This document shows, piece after piece, positions 45,315 to 55,182 of a stretch of DNA of 64,000 nucleotides. Numbering within the stretch: the first letter of the stretch is position 1; every line of letters begins with the position of its first letter. The position numbers and the translations under genes were made by a program. The notes below the pieces were generated by a model. That model searched no databases. It worked only from the letters and a program-made list of their open reading frames with translations, and was not told the DNA's origin. Origin of the DNA: Microbulbifer sp. MKSA007 (GTDB lineage: Bacteria; Pseudomonadota; Gammaproteobacteria; Pseudomonadales; Cellvibrionaceae). The DNA lies in assembly GCA_032615215.1 (NCBI GenBank), contig CP128432.1, positions 40,566-104,565 of the forward strand. Direction: 5' to 3'.

Positions 45315-46408
45315 TCAATCTTTATCTTTGTTCTTTCGGTACACGCTTGAGAACTGAATGATCTTTGCATCTGCAGGATCTTGATCATCTGCACCTGACC
45401 CTGATTGCCCCATCAAAATTGGCCCACCCAACAAATCAGTCATTTCTTTGCTCGGGATCTCTGGCACTGGCGGTTCTGCACCTGAGTTTTCAGCCAAAAT
45501 CCGGTCAAACCTCACCTGCGGAATCTCAATCAAATCTGCATGCTGGAAGTTGATCATCCTGAACGGCCCCTCCTCCCAATGCTGGACTTCGATGAAACCC
45601 AACCGTTGGCCCATATCAATGCTCATACGTGCCATTTCGAGATCTTCAGCAGTCGTATCATCGAGCAAATAGCTCTCGCTCTGCCCCTCGCCTCTGACAT
45701 GAAACTGAGATTCATGCTCCAGCATCGCGTCTTGGGTTTGCTCGTCCAGACTATTGAACTTCTGATAGAAGCTCACTTTTACATAATCTTCATCGGACAT
45801 GGCCGCTAATCGCTGCTCAGTAAGGCCTTGTAGCAACTCTTCTCCGACCGGCCCCATTTGGTCCCACTCTTCCTGAATTTCCTCTATCAGGAAGTAAATC
45901 ACTGGATGGAACATTGTAGGCGGGTCTTGATCCAGTAAATAAACCACGTCCAACGATTTTAGGCGCTCGATGTTCACGAGCAGCTCTTTGTTATTGAGCG
46001 TCTGGAATGTCAGAACGTTTTTGTTCCTGGCGAAGTCAGAGTTCAGCTCTTCTTGATCTAGCTGGTTTCGAATTGAGGAAAAGACACCATCGCTGATCGG
46101 GTATTCATAAACGCCGCCCTGCATTACAAGCTTCAGCGTCCCGACCGGCATCTCATGCTTTACGACCCTAGTCTCTTCCGCAAGCTCCTCAAGAAGATCC
46201 TGTTTTTTTGGACAGCAGCTTTTGCAGAATCCGTTCGCAGATCTCTGGCCGAACACCCCAAGATCTTAGCTAGATCCGCCAGCTGATACCCATCAAGGCC
46301 ATCAGGATCTTTCTCCCACCTGGAATAAGCAGATTGAGAGATCCCCAGCTCTTCAGCCATCTGCTTCTGAGTGCGGTTTGCCTTTTTGCGCTGTTCTTTA
46401 AGTGCCAT
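45315..46408 (-). pseudogene. XRE regulator with large C-terminal domain, frameshifted as sequenced
   Basis: The frame from the ATG at 46408 encodes a helix-turn-helix (KKANRTQKQMAEELGISQSA, then YQLADLAKILGCSARDLR). The frame ending at 45315 encodes an acidic 300-residue region. Adding one base to the T7 run at 46203-46209 (A run on the coding strand) joins them as SAKAAVQKKQDLLEELAEET, giving about 364 residues. The upstream AT-rich palindromes at 46410-46450 may be its operator. The C-terminal domain is not recognised. Confidence 0.7.
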
Positions 46409-46833
46409 AAATACCCGATATATGAATATCATTATTCGTATAATGCATATTTCGATAAACGTAGTTTTGAGAAATTGCAACTGAAGTTTGTGCATCCAAG
46501 TGCGTGCACTTGGGTGTTCCCCTAGATATGAGCCGTCAGGATCAGATCTAGGCTAAGCAATGGGTGGGCCTACTAGCTGGGCGCGGAATGCGAAGCATGG
46601 AGGCCCTGCTAGTAGACACACGCTGTTCCTCTCTCGGCGCTTCTCCAGCTGCAGCTTGAGACAGGTTTGCACACTGAATTTCATCTTTCACGGTTGCATG
46701 GTTTCACGCTCATCAAGTAGAATCTGGGAGATTGAATTTTGAGACTGGTGTGCCTCCTCCGCTCTGGAAGACTTTCAAGAAATCACCTTTTCGAGCACGC
46801 GCAAAATGAACCATTTTAGTTGCATGGGGCACC
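46409..46833. promoter_or_regulatory. Divergent control region of XRE and topoisomerase III genes
   Basis: Contains AT-rich near-palindromes by the XRE start, a stem CTACTAGC (46570-46577)/GCTAGTAG (46608-46615) enclosing the mini-hairpin ATGCGAAGCAT (46588-46598), and the presumed promoter of the plus-strand topoisomerase gene. The mini-hairpin links it to the leader family, although the pyrimidine box is not evident. Confidence 0.5.
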
Positions 46834-49068
46834 ATGAAATCAATCGTCATTACAGAAAAACCCTCACAAGCCCGTAATGTCATGAAGGCCGTTGGATCTC
46901 GATATGGAGAGGTACTGGCGGCGCAAGGACACTTGCTGCGGCTTCAATCTCCAGAAGAAGCCAATCCGGATTGGAAAGCCTGGTCTTCAGAGCTGCTGCG
47001 CCCGCAAGGTGGCCGGTATGGGTTGGTGGCCGATAGAACCAGCGGTAAAGGTGAGCGCCTTGATAAAATCAAGCGAGCCTTAGGCAATGCCGATCAAGTC
47101 ATCATTGCAACAGACTGCGACCGTGAAGGTCAGGCGATTGGCGAAAACCTCTTGCATTTTTACGGCTATAAGGGCCGTGTTCTGCGAGCTATGTTTACGG
47201 CAGAAGATGAAAAGACGCTTTGCGCAGCCTTTGCCTCAGCCAAGCCCAATACGGAGTATCAGCCGCTTTATGATGCAGCGGTTGCCCGCGCTCAGGCTGA
47301 TCAGGTTTTCAATCTTAGTCTAACAAGAACCGCAACGACCAGATTGGTGCCTTCTGGTGTGCGTGCTGTTATTGGCATTGGCCGTGTTCGCACCCCAACA
47401 CTTGGAATTGTCTGCAAGCGTGAGCAAGAGCTTTCCGATTTCAAGCCACGAGATTACTTTGAACTGACTGCAGATGTTCAAGGTGAACATGGCGTGTTCC
47501 AGCTTCACCACCGACCTGCAGATAGCGAACGCTATTTTGAAAAGGCTAAGGCTGAAGCAATCACCGCTGCTGCCACCGGCTGGCATGGTCCAGCCAAGGT
47601 CACGAAAGAAAACCGGCGTCAGGCTCCAGGCAAGCCCGTTGATCTTCCAAGCTTGCAAAAGCAAGCTGCAAAATGGGGATGGACGGCAAAGAAAACATTA
47701 GATGTTGCGCAGGCTCTTTACGAGATCCACAAGCTGACAACCTACCCACGCGCTGCGGTGCGCTACCTTCCCGAGAACATGGTTGAGGGAGCAAGCACTG
47801 TGTTTACTGCTCTTGTTGGCGGCGGTTATGTGAAGGATCTGGACTGGCAGGCACCAACAATCAGGACAGGCAAACGCGGTGTGTTCTCAGATGCCGGACT
47901 AGCTGGTGAATCTCATCATGCCATCATCCCCAATCCAGCTGTGATTGATCAGTTTGCAAAGATCATTGCAGTGCTGAACGCTGATGAGCGAAAGCTGTTT
48001 GATTTCATAGCCAAGACATTCCTTGCCTCTCTAGGCCCTGATTACGAATATCACCAGACGCAGATTGCTATCAGTGTGCCGGTGAACAATCAGGCTGTAG
48101 TGTTTAAGACTGTGGGCCGCTCCACAATCCATCCTGGCTGGCGTTCTGTTTACAGTGAGTTCATCGAGGACAAACCGAGCTCAGATAACGAGGCAGAACT
48201 TCCTCAGGTTCGAGACGGTGAAGGCGTGGGGATCTCAGCTGTCAGCATTGACGCCAAGAAGACAAAAGCGCCTGCTCGTTACACGGAAGGGTCTTTGATT
48301 GAAGCCATGCAAAACGCATGGAGGTTTGTTGAAGATGAAGGCCAGCGGGCACGGCTGAAGGAAGCCAAGGGCATTGGAACTCCGGCAACCAGAGACACCA
48401 TTATTGAAGGTTTGAAGAAGCAAGGCTTTCTTACTGTCTCCAAGGGCAAACTCTTTGCAAGCGATACGGCTATGCAGCTCTACCACCTTTTGCAAGGTCG
48501 GTGTCCCTCACTCCTTGATCCAGCGACCACCGCAACAATGGAAGCTCGGCTTGATGACATTGTGAGTGGTCGTGCCGGTGCTGATGAAATCATCCATGAA
48601 ATTTGCAACTCTGCAGTGACGGCTATTGATGTTCTTGGTCAACAAGGCCAGCAGCTTGATATTCAGCGTAAACCGAGCCCTGCTATGGTCAAAGCCGCTA
48701 AAGGCAAGGCGGAGCGCGAAGGCAAGCGTTTAACCCGTAAAGATCTGGCAAGCTATGACACCTTGCGAGCATATCTTGGACCACTGAAAGAGCGAACAGA
48801 TGAACCAGCTGCACCAAGTCCAGCACAGCTCAAGTTTGCCTTGTCGATAGCTGAGCGCTTATCTCAGCCGCTTCCAGATGCGGCCAAAGGCTCAGCAAAA
48901 GCGCTTAGCAGCTGGATTGACGCTAACAACTTTGCCAGTGAAAGCCAGATGAAGTGGATTTCTAAGTTCGTTGAGGAAGGCAAAGTCAAGAAACCTAAAG
49001 GCTATCCGGACAAGGTATCTCCCAAGGTTGCCAAAGCCCTGCTAGATAAAATGTTCAAAAAGAAATAG
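46834..49068 (+). CDS. topB: Plasmid type IA DNA topoisomerase III
   Basis: A 744-residue protein with an N-terminal toprim domain (IVITEKPSQARNVMKAVGSR; acidic motif IIATDCDREGQAIGEN). The active-site region KLTTYPRAAVRYLPE has the catalytic Tyr near residue 303. There is a Lys-rich C-terminal tail. Plasmid TopB/TraE enzymes decatenate replication or transfer intermediates. It is a plus-strand gene among minus-strand neighbours. Confidence 0.9.
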   Translation: MKSIVITEKPSQARNVMKAVGSRYGEVLAAQGHLLRLQSPEEANPDWKAWSSELLRPQGGRYGLVADRTSGKGERLDKIKRALGNADQVIIATDCDREGQAIGENLLHFYGYKGRVLRAMFTAEDEKTLCAAFASAKPNTEYQPLYDAAVARAQADQVFNLSLTRTATTRLVPSGVRAVIGIGRVRTPTLGIVCKREQELSDFKPRDYFELTADVQGEHGVFQLHHRPADSERYFEKAKAEAITAAATGWHGPAKVTKENRRQAPGKPVDLPSLQKQAAKWGWTAKKTLDVAQALYEIHKLTTYPRAAVRYLPENMVEGASTVFTALVGGGYVKDLDWQAPTIRTGKRGVFSDAGLAGESHHAIIPNPAVIDQFAKIIAVLNADERKLFDFIAKTFLASLGPDYEYHQTQIAISVPVNNQAVVFKTVGRSTIHPGWRSVYSEFIEDKPSSDNEAELPQVRDGEGVGISAVSIDAKKTKAPARYTEGSLIEAMQNAWRFVEDEGQRARLKEAKGIGTPATRDTIIEGLKKQGFLTVSKGKLFASDTAMQLYHLLQGRCPSLLDPATTATMEARLDDIVSGRAGADEIIHEICNSAVTAIDVLGQQGQQLDIQRKPSPAMVKAAKGKAEREGKRLTRKDLASYDTLRAYLGPLKERTDEPAAPSPAQLKFALSIAERLSQPLPDAAKGSAKALSSWIDANNFASESQMKWISKFVEEGKVKKPKGYPDKVSPKVAKALLDKMFKKK

Positions 49069-49284
49069 CGGCAAGAGGTAATTGCTTACTGCAGTATTAT
49101 GGGAAACATCACTTCAGTGGGTTGCAAGATTGTCCGTTATGAACAGCCTCTCCCTATAATTTAGGTTTTACCTCGAAAAAACAGTAGGGTCAAACAATCA
49201 GCACTGGTTGCAGACTTGGCGCGGCATCGAACATATGAGAATATGATTCTGTAGTTTCGACCAACCAAATTAAGGAGACTTTTA

Positions 49285-49404
49285 TTGCAGAAACTATCGA
49301 TGGCAGCTGAACTCATTGAGCTGCTAAATCGGCTACATTTGGATCTGAAAATTGAGCTGGATCTTGATTGGATCAGGCTCGCAATGAACCTGATCCTCTC
49401 ATGA
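49285..49404 (+). CDS. 39-residue microprotein
   Basis: A TTG start seven bases after an AAGGAG site opens 39 codons: (M)QKLSMAAELIELLNRLHLDL, then KIELDLDWIRLAMNLILS. It is Leu/Ile-rich and amphipathic and is followed 50 bases later by an intrinsic terminator. The ribosome site and terminator suggest a real unit. It could be a leader peptide or small toxin; no homologue recognised. Confidence 0.4.
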   Translation: MQKLSMAAELIELLNRLHLDLKIELDLDWIRLAMNLILS

Positions 49405-49456
49405 CTACAGCAGTAGAAAGCAACTCTCCAGCAAAGATAAGTTGCTTCTAGTAGTG

Positions 49457-49492
49457 GGCGCCCTGAGCAGTCAGGGCGCCTTCTGCTTATCT
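49457..49492 (+). terminator. Intrinsic terminator after the microprotein
   Basis: GGCGCCCTGA (49457-49466) pairs perfectly with TCAGGGCGCC (49471-49480) around GCAG, followed by TTCTGCTTAT. Strong stem, weak T tract. Confidence 0.65.
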
Positions 49493-49540
49493 GCAGTCTA
49501 TAAAATAACCGAGTCTTTCACAACGGGAAAAGCAGACTCT

Positions 49541-50649
49541 TCACGTGAGAGTCATGAAGCTCCGCAGCCCTCTTTCCCATAAGCCCCTGCAGGTAAAGCT
49601 CCACCCCTGCCCTTCGGCTTCAGCTGCAAAAACTGGTAGCTCATAACGTTCACTCAAAGCCTGCTTCAAAGCTTCAGCATCTTCAATCTTGATCGGCCTC
49701 GCTTTGCTTGCCAGCTCCAGCACGTTCAAACCCTGCCGTGAAATCGTAGTACCAAACATCTGCTCATAAGCTGCTATCGCTTCAAGGCGGTCTGGAAAGT
49801 GCTCTTTGATGGTTGCCCAGATCCGAGCGCCATTGAAGATGCATGTCATGCATGATGACCGGCTCCAGCCGAGACGATACGGAACGGGAGCAAGTACGCT
49901 ATGACGCTGGAAGCGCATCCCAGATCTGCTCCTCTGTCCAGTGCAGCACTGGTCGCCACGCATCGACTTGGCGAACATTGTTTGAGGTTGGTATGCGGTT
50001 CAAACTGATTGTATTTTGAGCGGTTCGCAGACTCTTCTCTTCGCTCTCCAGTGATGAACAGTACCTTCTTGTCATTGAAACGCTGCTGATTGGTCAAAGC
50101 TCGTCTGCCAACATCAATCTTCAGCACACTTGAACACCATCGGGTTTTAAGATCCGCGCCAACTTGCGGAAAGCGGCGACGGGTAGCAGGCTTCGCTCTC
50201 TTGGTGTTCCTGGATAGTGTGATCAGTCCTGCTGGTGTCTCAACCTTATGCGGCTTACTGAAGCTATCTTGCTTTAACATCTCAGTTTCGAAGCCACCCT
50301 CAAGCCACGAGAAGTAAACTGGCAAGTTGAACGCCCGTGCCAGATGCCTGTTGTAGTCGCGCATAAAGCTCCAGTCCATGAGCGTGGAGCCTTCTGCTCC
50401 ATCAACATCATGATGCCAGAGTTCAATTTTGGACTTATCCGCCCCAAGATCAAGGAGCTGCAGCAGACAGGCAATGCTATCTTTACCTCCAGACATGCAA
50501 ACAATGATGTTGTCATAGTCATCCAGATCCACGACCGGTGCGGAGTAATAAACATTGTAGTTGTCGTCTGAGGGTCTGAATAAATCCAACTGCGCTTGCA
50601 ATGCTGGTATCACGAACTGATCATCAAAGCTGTGAGGCTGACAGGTCAT
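49541..50649 (-). pseudogene. PP-loop PAPS reductase-like protein, frameshifted as sequenced
   Basis: Start at the ATG 50649, with GGAG upstream and the leader box 15 bases away. The N-terminal frame has the ATP PP-loop VCMSGGKDSIACLLQ and ITGERREESANRSKYNQFEPHT. A short middle frame gives VRQVDAWRPVLHWTEEQIWDAL, and the last frame gives PYRLGWSRSSCMTCIFNGARIWATIKE. Each of the two junctions (near 49977 and 49908) needs one base removed. Phage and plasmid PP-loop proteins like this act in sulfur or nucleotide chemistry, sometimes in DNA modification. Two lesions make true decay possible. Confidence 0.75.
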
Positions 50650-50664
50650 CCGGATCTCCATCTG

Positions 50665-50830
50665 AATGTGGTTTTCATTCTTGCTGTCACGAAAGGCCGG
50701 AGTGCCGGTCAAGGTCATCCGGACCGAAGGGAACCAGCTGCAAGGAACGAGCAAAGCGAGTGGATGAAGGTGGGCTGGATGCCTGCTTGCAGGTCGCCTT
50801 TACCGGCGCGGGCGCAGCACAAATCTGAAA
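50665..50830 (-). promoter_or_regulatory. Leader element, copy 7
   Basis: Box AATGTGGTTTTCATTCTTGCTGTC at 50665-50688, then CGGAGTGCCGGTCAAGGTC, GGACCGAAGGGAACCAGCTG and a GCCTGCTTGCAGGTCGCC stem as in copy 4. It drives the PP-loop gene. Confidence 0.6.
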
Positions 50831-50898
50831 GAGCTTTAGAAGACAAAAAGAAAGGCCAGCTATTAGCTGACCTCAAAAAATTTAGAACGGGTTGGGAT

Positions 50899-52277
50899 CT
50901 ATGCCGCTAGTGGAAGCTGTTCGTATGGGGTCCCAAATTGGCGTAGCAGTGTCTTCCCCAGATAGGCAGCAACGGCCTGAAACACCGGAAAGATGATAGA
51001 CTGTCCAAGCACCTCGTGAGCTGTTGTTGATGACAGGCCCTCAATCATCTTTTCTGGGATGCCCTTTACTCGTGCGTGTTCCAATGGAGTAAACAGTCGA
51101 GACAGCTTCTCATCGGTTGGGTGCTTCAGGAAGGGTTCAGTGCTGCGGTATTTGGCATAGCCTCGGCCAATGGTTCCACAAGCTTCAGCACTTGCATTCA
51201 AGAGCTGTCGCTTGAAGCCTTTCCCTGCAGCCATATCGCGGACTTCTTTTTTTGCCAAGTAATCAAGATCCTTCCAACGCTCACTATCAGAAGGGATCGG
51301 CTCTAAGATCTCATTGAGGGTTGCTGGCTTTTGAAACATTGGCTCAACACTGTCCAGATCCAGAAGCTCAAGGCCTTCTGTCATAGCAACCACACAAAGG
51401 CGTTTGCGAGCTTCCAAGGCACCAAACTCATTTCCTTCAAAAACACGTTCAGAGAGGTTGTAACCAAGAGATCCAAGGACTGAACGAATGACGGCCATGC
51501 TTGCAGTACCGGAAAATTCAGGCACCTGTTCTATTATGATTATGGTTGGATTCACAGCTTGAACGAATTGGAGAAAATGAAAAAACATTGCACCGGCGGT
51601 ATCATGACTTTCAGCAAACTGAAGCTTGTTTTTCGCTCGGCCTGATTTGCTTGCGCCAGTGCATGGCAAACCAGCGAGAAGTATCGAAGCTGGGGCAGGG
51701 GACTTGCCAAGATTCACGGCTTCAATCGGACCTTCAATAGCAATGCTTTTGCTATCCCAGAAGGTGTTGTTTCTCATTGAGCTTGCCAGATATTCTGGTT
51801 CAATTTCTACCGCAACAGCAAGGCAGCTCTTAAGTCCCGTTTGCTCTAAGCCGTCATGGATTGCAGCATCAAGAACACCACCGCCATGAAAGAGGGAGCA
51901 AACATCCAATGGCTCCTTGTTGTTTAGTTTATGCATCAAGCGAGAGACACGCTCTTCAATGCGCTTGTCTTTATGATGGGCGCAGATAGTGATCTGTTGA
52001 TCCTTGATTACAACCCTGATCATCTGTGCGTCAGAGAATAGCTCAGCAACTTCAGAGGCAGTCAGATCGATGACAGGATTGATGATGCTCCCTTTTTGCG
52101 GCGGCTTACTTTCCGAGCTCCGAAGTCATTAATGGTAAGAACAAGCTGCTCTCCCTCGACTGTCAGATCATAGTACTGTCCAGCTTCGATGCCTTCGCGT
52201 CTTAGTTTTTCGCCTTCAATCCAGACCCTTTTGCGGCCCTTGTTCAGGCTCACTTTGGTATTCACGATGGTTGGCAT
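50899..52277 (-). CDS. Orphan DNA cytosine-5 methyltransferase, frameshifted near the N-terminus
   Basis: The main frame (50899-52023, 374 residues) has motif I SLFHGGGVLDAAI, the catalytic Pro-Cys in GLPCTGAS (Cys121), motif VI EQVPEF (Glu165) and a C-terminal motif X-like segment. Adding one base to the T5 run at 52093-52097 joins it to the frame starting at 52277, giving an extra N-terminal domain (VSLNKGRKRVWIEGEKLRRE, AbrB-like). Intact length would be about 459 residues. No restriction enzyme is adjacent, so it probably protects plasmid DNA. Confidence 0.85.
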
Positions 52278-52293
52278 TCTGCACCCCTAAAAC

Positions 52294-52533
52294 CCGTTTC
52301 TTTCTTCTTGTCGAAGACAGCGGGGGAGCGGTGCAAGGATCGGAAGGCCGGAGGGGTATCACCCACTTGAGCGCGTGTGCGCGAAAGCCGACCTGCAGCT
52401 GCAGGTCGAGTCCTGCACGCAGGTTTGCGGTGCCGGTCTGCCGGCACAAGCAAAGCTAAGGAAGGATGGGGAGACCGGCCTGGAGACCGCGAAGCGGCTT
52501 TAGTCCTTGCGCCAGTGATGGGGCAAAGCCCCT
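52294..52533 (-). promoter_or_regulatory. Leader element, copy 8
   Basis: Box at 52294-52313, 16 bases before the methyltransferase ATG. The mini-hairpins are CCGCGAAGCGG (52487-52497) and GGGGCAAAGCCCC (52520-52532). Nearly identical to copy 5 over about 240 bp in direct orientation. Confidence 0.8.
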
Positions 52534-52626
52534 TAAGCTAGCAACGGGGCAGGGGATAAACTTTTCCAAAACACATCAAAGCAACCATGAAAATCAGCTC
52601 AATTTCAGTTCACCAATCCCTCAAAA

Positions 52627-52642
52627 GTTCACAGTTGTGAAC
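52627..52642. promoter_or_regulatory. parS: parS centromere site of the repABC system
   Basis: The 16-bp palindrome GTTCACAGTTGTGAAC fits the repABC parS consensus (GTT...AAC with 7-bp arms GTTCACA/TGTGAAC). It lies 50 bases downstream of repC, a usual location. It would be bound by RepB. Confidence 0.8.
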
Positions 52643-52691
52643 TTCTGTCAAATAACGCATATAATTCAGTAGGTTACAATTTTTCACATTA

Positions 52692-53947
52692 TTATGCACC
52701 ACTAGCGAGTCCAAAAACGGATTTTTGGAGATGCAATTTCCCATCGTTAGCTCTGTCGATCATTGCGCGGAAATACCCTCCTGGGCGAGCAATTGCGTCC
52801 GGATCTCTCAAAGCTTTTTCGGCAACAACAACAAGGCAAGCCGCTGACAAATGCCTTCCTTGGGAAACACACGCAGATTGCCAAGCAGCTTCAGACAAAC
52901 CAATCAAATGTCTCAGATCCTCGGTGCGCTCTAACAAGCCACTCCAACTTGAAAGTTCGAGTTGCAATGTTTCTTTGACATCTGAACAGGCGCTATCAAG
53001 AAGCCCAATTGATACACCTGAAAGGTTTGTTGAAGGCAGTTGGTTAAGTTCATTAGTTTTGAAGGACGTTCTTAAATTGTCTGAATTTGCTTGCTTGCCA
53101 GCAGCAGGCACCTCAGGCTTTTTTCAAAAGCCATTTCAACATTGCGTAAGCAAGTGTTGTCAGTTTTTAATTCTAAGTGTGGCTCGTTAGAGCCGTGCCG
53201 CTTATCTATTACTATTTTTTCACGATGTGATGGTGTTGTATTAGATATAGCGACGCCATTAGTGTCACCCTCGGATGACATATTAGCTTCAATAATAAGC
53301 ATCTGTTCATAAATTGCATCAACCACTTGTGCTCTCGCAAACACATCAAGTTGCTGACACATTACATCCTCCAGCTTCCTGATAAATGGAACCGCCTCTT
53401 TACCAATCAGATCGGCCAAATCTTTAGCAGCCCGTGTTCTTGATGTAATCAAGCGTCTTGCCTGCTTTTCAAGCTTCAAACGCTCTTGAAACGCAGTTGC
53501 TATGCCTTCAAACTCAAGGAGATTGTTGCACGCTGGGGTGAGATCCAGGCCGAACCCATAATCAATTGCTCCGCTCTGGTCTCGACAAACAAACCTACGA
53601 CCATTTGGACTATCCGCATATGCTAGGATACCTGCTTCTACCAAGCGCTTGATACACCTACTGACCGTGCGAGTAGAGCGCATAGTATACTCAGCAAGCT
53701 TTTCATTCGAGATCGCTACCATAGGCTTCTTACCCGCTTTCAGATCGGCTTCTCGTACCAATCCAAGCAGAATATCTAAGATATGATAAGTGCTTCCAGA
53801 GATCTTAAGAGCTGGTGCAACTCGCTTGAGTGTCATAGCCAGATCTTTCTTAGTCACACTTTCATTCAGCGGTTCACTAGCTAAACGTTGACTAGCAATG
53901 ATGGCTGGGTTGATTTGCCTAAATGAGGCGATGGATTGAGCGAGCAT
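52692..53947 (-). pseudogene. repC: RepC replication initiator, frameshifted as sequenced
   Basis: The initiator of repABC plasmids; the origin usually lies within the gene. The N-terminal frame (53072-53947) has winged-helix features (ISNEKLAEYTMRSTRTVSRC, then GRRFVCRD). The C-terminal frame (52692-53111) ends GGYFRAMIDRANDGKLHLQKS, the typical RepC end. Adding one base to the T6 run at 53119-53124 gives FEKKPEVPAAGKQ and a full protein of about 418 residues. Since the plasmid must replicate, sequencing error is likely. Confidence 0.85.
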
Positions 53948-54075
53948 AGCAAGCCTTTTCCGCAGAATACTGCAGATTATTGCATGTTAGTTTTAGCTCA
54001 AAACGGCGCAGAAAATCATTCCTCCACTTAAAAAGTGGGGTTGTATATTTTCCTCGAACGCTCTACAAAGAAATT

Positions 54076-54149
54076 GCTACATAACTTCGAAGCGCTGATT
54101 GCGTTTTGAATTTGATTTGGGCCTGCCTAGTGCAGGCCTTTCTCTTTTC
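54076..54149 (+). ncRNA. Antisense RNA (ctRNA/incA-type) between repB and repC
   Basis: It runs opposite to repABC in the repB-repC gap, as in all repABC plasmids. A possible promoter is TTGTAT (54042-54047) with TACAAA 16 bases on. The transcript would hold an imperfect stem (TTCGAAGCGC/GCGTTTTGAA) and a strong terminator at 54119-54149. It should inhibit repC expression and cause incompatibility. Confidence 0.55.
54119..54149 (+). terminator. Terminator of the antisense RNA
   Basis: GCCTGC (54121-54126) pairs with GCAGGC (54132-54137), extended by GG/CC, followed by TTTCTCTTTTC on the plus strand. Confidence 0.75.
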
Positions 54150-54153
54150 TAGA

Positions 54154-55182
54154 TCATGTTTCCTCTTTCTTCAGCTCATCAAATCTTTTCACCAGATCCG
54201 GAAGCTGATCGATCAGGTATTCACCAAACTCCTGCCCGAACTTTCCCTTCCAAACGAAGGAAGCTCCCTTGGCAGTGTTCGAATATTCCGCTAAATCGCC
54301 ACCAGAGAAGAGGAGGGTAGATGGCTCTTTTTTAGTCGGACGCTTTTTTCCCGCGAGATTGTTCTGAGCAGCTTTTAACACCAGCCGAAAGCGTTCATCG
54401 CTATCACCATTACGCCATTGCGTAGAGCTCTTGATAGGATTCAGTAACTTTGCCAGCTTTCCAGCATGGGCAGGATTTTGATCTATTAGTTCCCCCAACT
54501 TCATCCAACTTGGACGGCCAATTTTGGGAGCAGGGCCGATAGCTTCAATAACGTCTGCAGGAACAAGGCTTGGAACTTTTAGGTAGTTGCTAAGCGTTCC
54601 CTTGGATCTAGCGCCAATAGCACGAATAACTACCTCAGACGGATAGTCTACCTTTAGCCTCGCTGCAAACAATGCTGTCTCAATGAATGAGAGGTTCTTT
54701 CTCTCATGGTTCTCTTGACCCTGCGCTATTACTAGTTGTTCGTTGGACAGATCCTGGACAACAGCCTTAAGCATGACATCTAGCTCAAGACATGCTTTCC
54801 AACGACGATGACCGTAAGCAATCTGAAACTTGTCCGGTTCTCCCATTACAGGACGGACCAAAACAGCTACTTGTTGACCATCTTGTTTGATAGACGCTTT
54901 AAGCTGTTCAAAGTCTTCGTCATGATCGGAGGGTAACCGGTCTTGAACAATAGATGGGATACACTTGTGGGGATCAATGCTTTGAACCTGATCTCGACTA
55001 ACAACACCACTAGTCCTGCCAACCTCTGAAAGAGCATCTGTCATCAAGCCTAATGGGCTGGTTCTACTGACTTTAGTCTTAGTGCTTTCGCTTGGTGCGG
55101 GGCTGGGATTTGTCGGTTTTGACACATCTCCACTGATAATGGAGTTCAACAGCTTTCTGCTTTCACTACGCTTAGTTGTCAT
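54154..55182 (-). CDS. repB: RepB, ParB-family partition protein
   Basis: A 342-residue centromere-binding protein. It has the ParB N-terminal domain with AYGHRRWKACLELDV and QGQENHERKNLSFIETALFA, and a helix-turn-helix around GARSKGTLSNYLKVPSLV. It overlaps repA by four bases (ATGA). It should bind parS at 52627-52642 and co-repress the operon with RepA. Confidence 0.95.
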   Translation of the reverse strand: MTTKRSESRKLLNSIISGDVSKPTNPSPAPSESTKTKVSRTSPLGLMTDALSEVGRTSGVVSRDQVQSIDPHKCIPSIVQDRLPSDHDEDFEQLKASIKQDGQQVAVLVRPVMGEPDKFQIAYGHRRWKACLELDVMLKAVVQDLSNEQLVIAQGQENHERKNLSFIETALFAARLKVDYPSEVVIRAIGARSKGTLSNYLKVPSLVPADVIEAIGPAPKIGRPSWMKLGELIDQNPAHAGKLAKLLNPIKSSTQWRNGDSDERFRLVLKAAQNNLAGKKRPTKKEPSTLLFSGGDLAEYSNTAKGASFVWKGKFGQEFGEYLIDQLPDLVKRFDELKKEET

